Source: Hydrogenophaga pseudoflava (GTDB taxonomy: Bacteria; Pseudomonadota; Gammaproteobacteria; Burkholderiales; Burkholderiaceae_C). Taken from it: a DNA stretch of 64,000 nucleotides. The stretch's first letter is position 1. Every line of letters begins with the position of its first letter. The stretch lies in contig NZ_JAVHJP010000003.1 of NCBI RefSeq assembly GCF_031020795.1, positions 179,408 through 243,407 of the forward strand, read 5' to 3'. The notes below the pieces were generated by a model. It was not told the origin of the DNA. It ran no database searches and worked only from the letters and a program-made list of their open reading frames with translations. Of this stretch, positions 57,113 through 64,000 are shown piece by piece. Made by a program: the position numbers and the translations under genes.

Positions 57113-58264
57113 ATGAACGCCAACGCCACCCCTGCCGCCAACAACCCGCTGCTGGTCCTGCTGGACTTCGTGGCCAGTCCGTTGCTGCTGTTCAGCCCGG
57201 AGGGCCAGGTGGTCTTCACCAACCAGGCGGCCAAGGCGATGCGCTGCCGCCCCCACCTGTTGCTGGGCAGCGACCCCGACGTCAAGGCCATGGTGCGTGC
57301 CGTGGCTGGCGGCCGCGCGCTGGCCAGCCTGGAACTGCGCGTCGAGGCCCTGTCGGACGACGGCATCGCGCGGCTGCTTTGTCGCAGCGCACCCCGGCCT
57401 GTGGCCGGGTTGGTGCCGGTCTCGGTGGCGCTGGCCGAAGTCGATCCGCTTGAACCGCCCCCGGGCCCTGCGGCCGAGGCCGACCAGCGCCTGTCGCTGC
57501 AGCAGATCATGGAGCTGCTCAAGGCCGAGCTGCTGCCCCCCATCGAACAGGTGACGGGACTGCTCGAACCCTCGTCGAACATGGAGCTGGCGCAGTCGGT
57601 GCGCCATCTGCAGGACCGGCTGGAACGCATGGTGGATCTGGTCAACGTGTTCGGAGAGGACGTGCTCATCGGTGAAGACCGGATGCTGCTGCCGGATCTG
57701 GTGCGCAGCATCGCGCAGGAGCTCGCGCCGCTGACCGAGGCACAGGGTGTGTCCTTCGTCATCGAAGGCGTCCGCGACGACCCGCCGCCGGTGTATGGCA
57801 ACCGGCGCCTGATGCGCCGGGCGCTCTATGAGTGCATGCACAACGCGGTGACCCAGGCGCGCCAGGGGGTTCAGAGCAAGGAAGCGGTGGCCGTCGGCAT
57901 CGGCTTCCGGCCTTCCGGTCACCACCTGCTGATGAACATTCACCACCTGGGCGTGCTTTCGGCCGCCACGCTGTCGCGTCACGCCGCGGCCGTCTTCCGC
58001 CCGGTGACCGATGCGAAACACACCGAGGGCAGCCACTCCGAAGCCCTGCGCATCGGCCTGCCGCTGACCCAGCGCATCCTGCAGCTGCATGGCGGCCGGC
58101 TCCGCATCGACCAGGACACAGCCAACGGGCTCCATGTGATGCTGGAGCTCCCCACCGGCGCGCCACTTCGCAACACACACCACCTCGACATGCTGCAGGC
58201 CCAGATCTACGCCGAGGACCTGTCGAAACTGATGGCCCGCACCCGCCGAAGGAGCCCCGCATGA
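57113..58264 (+). CDS. Degenerate PAS-histidine kinase (probable pseudokinase)
   Basis: The 383-residue soluble protein has a short PAS-like N-terminus (residues 13-60; ASPLLLFSPEGQVVFTNQAA), a dimerisation helix pair and a HATPase-like C-terminal domain. At the H-box the wording is KAELLPPI (Ala138 where His is expected in SHELRTPL). The ATPase N-box is partly kept (ALYECMHNAV), but the G1 motif DxGxG is replaced (NIHHLGVLS). It is unlikely to autophosphorylate. Its stop overlaps the start of a response regulator by four bases, so it may regulate that protein or the downstream kinase by binding. Confidence 0.8.
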   Translation: MNANATPAANNPLLVLLDFVASPLLLFSPEGQVVFTNQAAKAMRCRPHLLLGSDPDVKAMVRAVAGGRALASLELRVEALSDDGIARLLCRSAPRPVAGLVPVSVALAEVDPLEPPPGPAAEADQRLSLQQIMELLKAELLPPIEQVTGLLEPSSNMELAQSVRHLQDRLERMVDLVNVFGEDVLIGEDRMLLPDLVRSIAQELAPLTEAQGVSFVIEGVRDDPPPVYGNRRLMRRALYECMHNAVTQARQGVQSKEAVAVGIGFRPSGHHLLMNIHHLGVLSAATLSRHAAAVFRPVTDAKHTEGSHSEALRIGLPLTQRILQLHGGRLRIDQDTANGLHVMLELPTGAPLRNTHHLDMLQAQIYAEDLSKLMARTRRRSPA

Positions 58265-58644
58265 CCGCCCGCATCCTCATCGTCGACGACCAGCCCGACA
58301 TCCGGAAACTGATCCGCCTCACGCTGCAGCACCTGGACGACGCCGAAGTCCACGAGGCCGACAACGGCGGCGACGGCTGGCGCCTGGCCCAGGACATCCG
58401 GCCCGACCTGATGCTGCTGGACGTCATGATGCCCGGCGAGCTCGACGGCTACCAGGTCTGCGCCAAGGTCAAGAGCGATCCGGTGCTCAAGGGTCAGACC
58501 AAGGTGATCCTGCTGACTGCGCGCGCCCAGGTCGAGGACCAGGAGCAGGGCCGAAAGGCCGGCAGCGACGCCTACCTCACCAAGGCGTTCAGCCCGCTCA
58601 AGCTGCTCGACCTGGTGGACGACATGCTGGGCCGCACGGTCTGA
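58261..58644 (+). CDS. Stand-alone response regulator receiver
   Basis: The 127-residue receiver has the acidic pair Asp9-Asp10 (LIVDDQPD), phosphoacceptor Asp54 (LMLLDVMMPG), Thr in LLTARAQ and Lys in YLTKAFSP. It has no output domain. It lies between the degenerate kinase and a complete membrane kinase, and is probably phosphorylated by the latter. ATGA overlap with the upstream gene indicates coupling. Confidence 0.92.
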   Translation: MTARILIVDDQPDIRKLIRLTLQHLDDAEVHEADNGGDGWRLAQDIRPDLMLLDVMMPGELDGYQVCAKVKSDPVLKGQTKVILLTARAQVEDQEQGRKAGSDAYLTKAFSPLKLLDLVDDMLGRTV

Positions 58645-58672
58645 CTCCGCCACGGTCGTCGTCGGAATTCCG

Positions 58673-61285
58673 ATGAAAGCGCTGTACAGACGGTTCGGCC
58701 ACTGGGTGGCCCTGCGCTCGCTGCGAACGCAGCTGATGACGATCGCCATCGTGCTGTGCCTGGCCGCCATGGCCATCACGGTGCCGCTGTCGCTCTCCAG
58801 CCTGCAGCGCCAGACCGAACAGGAAAGCCTCCAGTGGGCGCAGGCGCTGGCCCGGATGGCGGCACAGGCGGCCAGCGTGCCGCTGGCCGACAACGACTTT
58901 GGTGCGTTGGACGAGGCCCTGCAGGAGGTCGTCGCCCTGCCCGGTGTCCAGGCCGTCCGGGTGGTTCGGCCCGGCGGGCAGGAAGCCCTGCGGGTCGAGC
59001 GGCGGGACAGCGGCATCGTGTCGGTGCGACCACGCAACAGACCTGCCCTGCCGGCGCCGGAACAAGGGCATGTGCAGACCGGAGAGCGCCTGCACGCAGT
59101 GGCCAGCCTGCTGACCGCGAACCGCGGCGACGAGGGCCACCCGGTGGACTATCCCCAGTTCGACCGCGAAGGCTGGGTCGAGGTGGAGTTCAGCTTCGCG
59201 GCCCGCATGGCGGCCGCACGGAAAAGCTGGGTGGTCGCCTCGACCGGCATCCTGGTCCTGGCGCTGCTGGCGCTGGGTGCCTTCGCCCTGTTCCTGCGGC
59301 GCACGATCCAGCCCATCCGCGCCCTGGCCGCCTACGCCAGCAACATGGTCGACTCGCCCGGCGACACCTTGCAGCTGCGCTGGGGCAGCCAGGAGGTGCG
59401 CGAACTCGGTCGCGCGCTGAACTGGTCCTCGCAGGAGCTGGCGCGCCGCATGACCGAGACGCGCCAGCGCCTCACGCGCATGAAGGCGGTGCTGGACACC
59501 GCCGCCGACGCCATCGTCGGCATCGGGGCGGACGGGCAGATCGTGGGCGCGAACCCCGCCGCCGAGCGCATGTTCGGCTCGGACGAGAAGGACCTGATCG
59601 GGCGCCCGCTGGCCGGCGTGCTGCCGGGCATGGACGCCGACCGGCTGCGGCAGACCATGGCCGATGGCATGCTGATCCACAGCACCCAGAGCCGCATCGG
59701 CCGGGTCGAGATGGACGCCACGCGCCACGGCGGCACCGCGTTCCCGGTGGAGGTGCTGCTGGGCGAGATCTCGGGCGACCCCGAGATCCGCTACACCTGC
59801 ATCGTGCGCGACCTCACCGACATGAAGCTGGCCGAGGAGTACCTGACGCTGTACGGGCGCGTGCTCGACTGCACGCCCAACGGCATCTCGGTCAGCGACG
59901 CCCGCCGATACCCACAGCCCATCGTGCACGTCAACCCCGCCTTCACCCGCATCACCGGCTATGCGCCCCACGAGATCCTCGGGCGCGACGCCAGCCTGCT
60001 GGAGGGGCCGCTGACCGACCCGGACGACATGGCGCTGCTCGCGCGAACGGTGCAGAACGGGGCCGAGGTCAAGGTCACGCTGCACAACTACCGCAAGGAC
60101 GGCAGCGTGTTCCACAACAAGCTCTCGGTCTCGCCCGTGCGCGACGGCAAGGGAGAGATCACGCACTACATCAACGTGATCGAGGACGTCACCGCGCAGG
60201 TCGAGGTCAAGCAGCGACTGATCGAGCGCACCGCGCGCCTGAACGCCACGTTCGACCTCAGTCCCGATGGTTTTGCGGTGTTCGATGCCCGGGGCGAACT
60301 CATCACCAGCAACCCGGCCCTGCGGGCCATGGTGGGCGAGATGTCCTCGTGGATGCCGCTGTCCAGCTTTGACAACTGGATGCGCCAGCTGTGCGAGGAG
60401 CCCGAACGCTATGCCCCGGTGGGGAGCGATGCCGGCGACGGCACACGGCTCACGCTGGTGCTGGCCCGCCCCTCGCGCAAGGTGCTGGAACGCGAGGTCC
60501 GGCGCCACCTTGGCGGCAGCGGCGAGACCTTCGTGTACTTCCGGGACGTGACGCAGCAGTTCGAGGTCGACCGCATGAAGAGCGAGTTCCTCGCCACGGC
60601 GGCGCACGAGCTGCGCACCCCCCTGGCCAGCATCCTGGGTTTCACCGAGCTGATGATCCACCGCAGGTACAGCGAAGAGAAACAGAAGGACCTGCTGCAG
60701 ACCGTGCACCGGCAGGGCACGCTGCTGAACAATCTGATCCAGGAGCTGCTGGACCTCTCGCGCATCGAGGCGCGCCAGGGCAAGGACTTCCGCATCGTCG
60801 CCACACCGCTGGCGGCCATCATCAACGCCGCGCTCGACGGCATGGGCCACCAGGAGCTGGGCCGGCAGGTCACGGTGGGCCCCCTGCCGGAGCTGCACGT
60901 GATGGCCGACGCCAGCAAGATCCAGCAGGCCCTGACCAACCTGCTGAGCAACGCGTTCAAGTACTCGCCCGCCGGTGGCGAGGTGTCCCTGAAAGTCCAG
61001 CCGAACGAACGGGACGGCATGGAAGGGGTGGTGATCGAGGTGCGCGACCACGGCATCGGCATGACCCCGGCGCAACTGGCGCGTGCCTTTGAACGCTTCT
61101 ACCGCGCAGACGCCTCGGGCAACATCCCCGGCACCGGCCTGGGGCTGAACCTGGTCAAGGAGATCGTCGAGATCCACGGCGGGACCATCGAACTGGCCAG
61201 CGAGCCTGGCGCGGGCACCACGGCCCGCCTCTGGCTGCGCGGCGCACCGTCAACGGTACCGGTCGGCGAGCCGGAGACGGTCTGA
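58673..61285 (+). CDS. Membrane histidine kinase with HAMP and multiple PAS domains
   Basis: The 870-residue protein has membrane helix 1 (residues 23-44), a periplasmic sensor loop (45-185), membrane helix 2 (190-210), a HAMP region, then several PAS domains (about 270-610; for example TADAIVGIGADGQIVGANPA-like segments and DLTDMKLAEEYL). A HisKA domain follows with His645 in AAHELRTPLAS, and a complete HATPase (LTNLLSNAFKYSP, DHGIGMT, GTGLGLNLVKEI). The signal is unknown. It shares an operon with the receiver and pseudokinase and ends one base from the stop of the opposing hemW gene. Confidence 0.92.
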   Translation: MKALYRRFGHWVALRSLRTQLMTIAIVLCLAAMAITVPLSLSSLQRQTEQESLQWAQALARMAAQAASVPLADNDFGALDEALQEVVALPGVQAVRVVRPGGQEALRVERRDSGIVSVRPRNRPALPAPEQGHVQTGERLHAVASLLTANRGDEGHPVDYPQFDREGWVEVEFSFAARMAAARKSWVVASTGILVLALLALGAFALFLRRTIQPIRALAAYASNMVDSPGDTLQLRWGSQEVRELGRALNWSSQELARRMTETRQRLTRMKAVLDTAADAIVGIGADGQIVGANPAAERMFGSDEKDLIGRPLAGVLPGMDADRLRQTMADGMLIHSTQSRIGRVEMDATRHGGTAFPVEVLLGEISGDPEIRYTCIVRDLTDMKLAEEYLTLYGRVLDCTPNGISVSDARRYPQPIVHVNPAFTRITGYAPHEILGRDASLLEGPLTDPDDMALLARTVQNGAEVKVTLHNYRKDGSVFHNKLSVSPVRDGKGEITHYINVIEDVTAQVEVKQRLIERTARLNATFDLSPDGFAVFDARGELITSNPALRAMVGEMSSWMPLSSFDNWMRQLCEEPERYAPVGSDAGDGTRLTLVLARPSRKVLEREVRRHLGGSGETFVYFRDVTQQFEVDRMKSEFLATAAHELRTPLASILGFTELMIHRRYSEEKQKDLLQTVHRQGTLLNNLIQELLDLSRIEARQGKDFRIVATPLAAIINAALDGMGHQELGRQVTVGPLPELHVMADASKIQQALTNLLSNAFKYSPAGGEVSLKVQPNERDGMEGVVIEVRDHGIGMTPAQLARAFERFYRADASGNIPGTGLGLNLVKEIVEIHGGTIELASEPGAGTTARLWLRGAPSTVPVGEPETV

Positions 61286-61286
61286 A

Positions 61287-62507
61287 TCAGCCGGGCAGGA
61301 ACAGCGACTGCAGGTCGCTCAGGAAATCGAAACCCCGCTCGGTGGGCGCCACCCAGGCGCCGTCCCGGGTCAGCCAGCCCTTGTCCAGCCCCTCGCGCAA
61401 TGCACCATCGACGGCCGACAGCGGCAGCCCCGTTCGGGCGCTGAAGTCGGTCAGGCTGAACCCCTCGCGCAACCGCAAGGCGTTGAGCATGTACTCGAAC
61501 GGCAGGTCGCGCCGCGCCACCTCTTCCACGCCCACCACCGCATCGCCGGCCAGCGCCTTGTCCATGTACAGCCGCGGCTCACGCGCCCGCACCTGGCGCA
61601 CCACGCGGTGTGCAAAGCTCAGCTTGCTGTGCGCGCCCGCGCCGATGCCCAGGTAGTCGCCGAACTGCCAGTAGTTCTGGTTGTGGCGGCTGCGGTGGCC
61701 GCGCCGCGCATAGGCCGAGACCTCGTAGCGCTCCAGGCCCTGTTCGGCGGTCACCTCGGTGATGCGGTCGAGCATCGCATAGGCGTCGTCGTCCTCGGGC
61801 ACCTGCGGCGGGAACTTGGCGAACACCGTGTTCGGTTCGATGGTCAGGTGGTAGATCGAGATGTGTGGCGGATGGAAGCTGAGCGCAGCGCGGATGTCGT
61901 GCTCGCACTGCGCCAGGGTCTGGCCGGGCAGCGCGTACATGATGTCCAGGTTGAAGGTGTCAAAAGAGACGGCCGCCTCTTCCACCGCCGCCCGCGCCTG
62001 CGCCCCGTCGTGCACCCGGCCCAGCGCCTTCAGGTGTTCGTCGTTGAAGCTCTGCACGCCGATCGACAGCCGCGTCACCCCCGCCTGGCGGAAGGCCCTG
62101 AAGCGGTCTTTTTCGAACGTGCCGGGATTGGCTTCCAGCGTGATCTCAGCATCGGCGTCCAGCCGCGTGAGTGCGCGCACATCGCCCAGTAGGCGGTCGA
62201 TGGCTTCCGGCGAGAACAGACTGGGCGTGCCGCCGCCGATGAACACGGTGTGGATGGGCCGGCCCCAGATCAGCGGCAGCGCGGCCTGCAAATCGGCGCG
62301 CAGCGCGTCCAGATACGGCTGCTCGGGCAGCGGCTGGCCCGGCGCCGAGGTCGCGCTCCACTCGTGCGAGTTGAAGTCGCAGTACGGGCACTTCTTCAGG
62401 CACCACGGCAGGTGGATGTAGAGCGAGAGCGGCGGCAGGCCCTGAAGCTGCAGGGTCCCCGGGCGCATCCAGTGGCGGATGTCGCTCCAGTGTGGGGCCT
62501 CGCTCAT
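61287..62507 (-). CDS. hemW: Haem chaperone HemW (radical SAM)
   Basis: The 406-residue protein belongs to the oxygen-independent coproporphyrinogen oxidase-like group: iron-sulfur motif CLKKCPYCDFNSH (CX3CX2C), IGGGTPSLF, TRLSIGVQSFN, and LDIMYALPGQ. HemW proteins act in haem handling rather than coproporphyrinogen oxidation. Its ATG overlaps the rdgB stop by four bases, in the common Burkholderiales order rph-rdgB-hemW. Confidence 0.93.
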   Translation of the reverse strand: MSEAPHWSDIRHWMRPGTLQLQGLPPLSLYIHLPWCLKKCPYCDFNSHEWSATSAPGQPLPEQPYLDALRADLQAALPLIWGRPIHTVFIGGGTPSLFSPEAIDRLLGDVRALTRLDADAEITLEANPGTFEKDRFRAFRQAGVTRLSIGVQSFNDEHLKALGRVHDGAQARAAVEEAAVSFDTFNLDIMYALPGQTLAQCEHDIRAALSFHPPHISIYHLTIEPNTVFAKFPPQVPEDDDAYAMLDRITEVTAEQGLERYEVSAYARRGHRSRHNQNYWQFGDYLGIGAGAHSKLSFAHRVVRQVRAREPRLYMDKALAGDAVVGVEEVARRDLPFEYMLNALRLREGFSLTDFSARTGLPLSAVDGALREGLDKGWLTRDGAWVAPTERGFDFLSDLQSLFLPG

Positions 62508-63112
62508 GGTTGCGCGAACCAGCGCTCGCGCATCAGGGCGAGCATCTGCTGCGCGGCCTTGCCGCGATGGCTGTTGGCGTTCTTCACCTCGGTTGGCAAC
62601 TGGGCAAAGGTCTTGCCGAAGGGCGGCAGCAGCAGCACCGGGTCGAAGCCGAAGCCCTGGTCACCGATGCGTTCCTGCGTGATGAGCCCGGCGGCGCGGC
62701 CGGTGGCCACCAGCGGCTCCGGGTCGTCGGCGCTGCGCAGCGCCACCAGCGTGCTCACCAGCGCCGCGCGGCGGTCGGTGATGCCCTGCATCTGCTCCAG
62801 CAGCGCGCGCACGTTGTTGTCGTCGCCCTTCTCGTAACCGAACTGTGTCGCGTAGAACGCCGTATCCACCCCCGGAAGACCACCGAAAGCCTCGACGCAC
62901 AGACCCGCGTCGTCGGCCAGCGCGGGCAGGCCGCTGACCTGCGACGCATGCCGCGCCTTGGCCAGAGCGTTCTCGATGAAGGTGCGGTGCGGCTCGGGCG
63001 CCTCGGGAATGCCCAGGTCCGCCTGGCGCACCAGTTCCACGCCCAGCGGCGCGAACAGCGCCTGCAGCTCGGCCAGCTTGCCCTTGTTGTTCGACGCGAG
63101 GACGAGTTTCAT
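62504..63112 (-). CDS. rdgB: XTP/dITP pyrophosphatase RdgB
   Basis: The enzyme removes non-canonical purine nucleoside triphosphates (XTP, dITP, ITP). The 202-residue protein has the HAM1 motifs: [43 protein letters not shown], and [29 protein letters not shown] 63112 overlaps the rph stop (ATGA). Confidence 0.96.
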   Translation of the reverse strand: MKLVLASNNKGKLAELQALFAPLGVELVRQADLGIPEAPEPHRTFIENALAKARHASQVSGLPALADDAGLCVEAFGGLPGVDTAFYATQFGYEKGDDNNVRALLEQMQGITDRRAALVSTLVALRSADDPEPLVATGRAAGLITQERIGDQGFGFDPVLLLPPFGKTFAQLPTEVKNANSHRGKAAQQMLALMRERWFAQP

Positions 63113-63837
63113 TCGCCGAGCGACTTCTTCTGCGCCACGATCAGCTCGCCAATGCCCTTCTCGGCCAGCGCCAGCAGTGCGTCCATTTCCTTGCGCGTGA
63201 AGGCCACGCCCTCGGCCGTGCCCTGCACCTCGACATAGTGACCGGCGCCGGTCATCACCACGTTCATGTCGGTGTCGCAGGCCGAGTCCTCGACGTATTC
63301 CAGGTCCAGCAGCGGCTGGCCGGCCAGGATGCCGACCGAGATCGCGGCCACATGGTCCCTGATCGGCGAGGCCACCAGCTTGCCCTCGGCGATCAGCTTG
63401 TTCACCGCGTCCTGCGCGGCCACGAAGGCGCCGGTGATGCTGGCGGTGCGCGTGCCGCCGTCGGCCTGCAACACGTCGCAATCCAGCGAGATCGTGCGCT
63501 CACCAAGAGCCTGCAGGTCGAACACCGCTCGCAGCGAACGCCCGATCAGGCGCTGGATCTCCTGCGTGCGGCCGCTCTGCTTGCCCTTGGCCGCCTCGCG
63601 GCTGCTGCGGGTGTGCGTGGCGCGCGGCAGCATGCCGTACTCGGCCGTCACCCAGCCCTCGCCCGAGCCCTTCTTGTGCGGCGGCACCTTCTCCTCGACC
63701 GAGGCGGTGCACAGTACCTTGGTGTGGCCGAACTCGATCAGCACCGAGCCTTCGGCGTGCATGGTGTAGCCGCGGGTGATGCGCACCGGGCGCAGTGAAT
63801 CGTTGGCCCGCTGACCGGGCCGGCTGGAAATGCTCAT
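63109..63837 (-). CDS. rph: Ribonuclease PH
   Basis: The phosphorolytic 3'-to-5' exonuclease trims tRNA 3' ends. The 242-residue protein starts at ATG 63837 ([20 protein letters not shown]); the phosphate-site and RNA-binding motifs are present ([51 protein letters not shown]). An upstream in-frame ATG would read into the preceding gene's end and is not used. The first gene of rph-rdgB-hemW. Confidence 0.96.
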   Translation of the reverse strand: MSISSRPGQRANDSLRPVRITRGYTMHAEGSVLIEFGHTKVLCTASVEEKVPPHKKGSGEGWVTAEYGMLPRATHTRSSREAAKGKQSGRTQEIQRLIGRSLRAVFDLQALGERTISLDCDVLQADGGTRTASITGAFVAAQDAVNKLIAEGKLVASPIRDHVAAISVGILAGQPLLDLEYVEDSACDTDMNVVMTGAGHYVEVQGTAEGVAFTRKEMDALLALAEKGIGELIVAQKKSLGE

Positions 63838-63847
63838 GGGGAAAACC

Positions 63848-64000
63848 TCAGGAATTGCGTTCGGCGGTGCGCCGGATCGCTTCATTGATCTCGGCGATCG
63901 AACGTTCGATCGCCTCGTCGTCCATGTCCTCGATCGTGGGATCGGGCACACCGGACTGGATGGTGGAGGCGAATACCCCCTCTTCGATCTCTTCGGTGGA
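63848..64000 (-). CDS. 3' end of an unidentified gene upstream of rph (partial)
   Basis: The window's right edge cuts a minus-strand frame with 50 codons visible before TGA at 63848-63850. The tail is very acidic then basic ([20 protein letters not shown], then RRTAERNS), with no stop within. It lies 10 bases ahead of rph, so it is probably in the same operon. Too little is visible to name a family. Confidence 0.65.
   Translation of the reverse strand, partial: STEEIEEGVFASTIQSGVPDPTIEDMDDEAIERSIAEINEAIRRTAERNS

Overview
The window is about 64 kb of very GC-rich, gene-dense chromosome. Gene content, codon usage and gene order (urt/ure genes, PuuD-type urate oxidation, Bug-family binding proteins, HemW-RdgB-RNase PH block) point to a betaproteobacterium of the Burkholderiales, most likely Comamonadaceae (Hydrogenophaga/Acidovorax-like). 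I saw no transposase, integrase, phage gene or CRISPR array. One tRNA gene is present (Ser, anticodon UGA).

Layout. 1-1.5 kb: end of a small lipoprotein gene, then an ECF sigma factor and its anti-sigma factor. 1.5-4.4 kb: glutathione-dependent formaldehyde oxidation operon (class III alcohol dehydrogenase, an Asp-nucleophile alpha/beta hydrolase, S-formylglutathione hydrolase). 4.4-20.1 kb: purine catabolism and uptake (membrane urate oxidase PuuD, XdhC, HIU hydrolase, a GntR regulator, allantoinase PuuE, a fused OHCU decarboxylase/allantoate amidohydrolase, an M20 hydrolase, malic enzyme, an NCS2 xanthine/urate-type permease, and an ABC transporter with a deaminase). Four promoter regions here carry the palindrome TGTATACA, which looks like the operator of the local GntR protein. 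20.2-28.5 kb: ureD, a response-regulator/TPR protein, and the urea ABC transporter urtABCDE on the minus strand. 28.9-45.8 kb: oxidative uronate/aldarate catabolism (uronate dehydrogenase, lactonase, several aldarate dehydratases, KdgD, a 2-oxoglutarate semialdehyde dehydrogenase, galM) with a TRAP transporter, two Bug-type binding proteins and a FadR-type regulator. Its likely operator TTGTCTGACAA sits directly behind two near-identical sigma-70 promoters. 45.8-55.0 kb: a LuxR-type response regulator plus a very large NCS1-transporter/hybrid histidine kinase fusion, divergent from the urease operon ureA-(small ORF)-ureBCEFG. 55.0-61.3 kb: tRNA-Ser, a GT-C-type membrane glycosyltransferase, and a three-gene signalling cluster including a probable pseudokinase. 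61.3-64 kb: hemW, rdgB, rph and the 3' end of another gene, all on the minus strand.

How it works together. Much of the window serves nitrogen scavenging. Purines are imported, oxidised to urate, allantoin and allantoate, and stripped of nitrogen; urea is imported by Urt and hydrolysed by urease. The transporter-kinase beside ureA is well placed to sense a nucleobase-like or hydantoin-like compound. The second theme is carbon: glucuronate/galacturonate go through aldarates to 2-oxoglutarate. ureD is separated from ureABCEFG by about 29 kb, which suggests a rearranged urease locus. A family of GC-rich palindromic repeats, one copy lying in frame inside the transporter-kinase gene, marks several gene borders.
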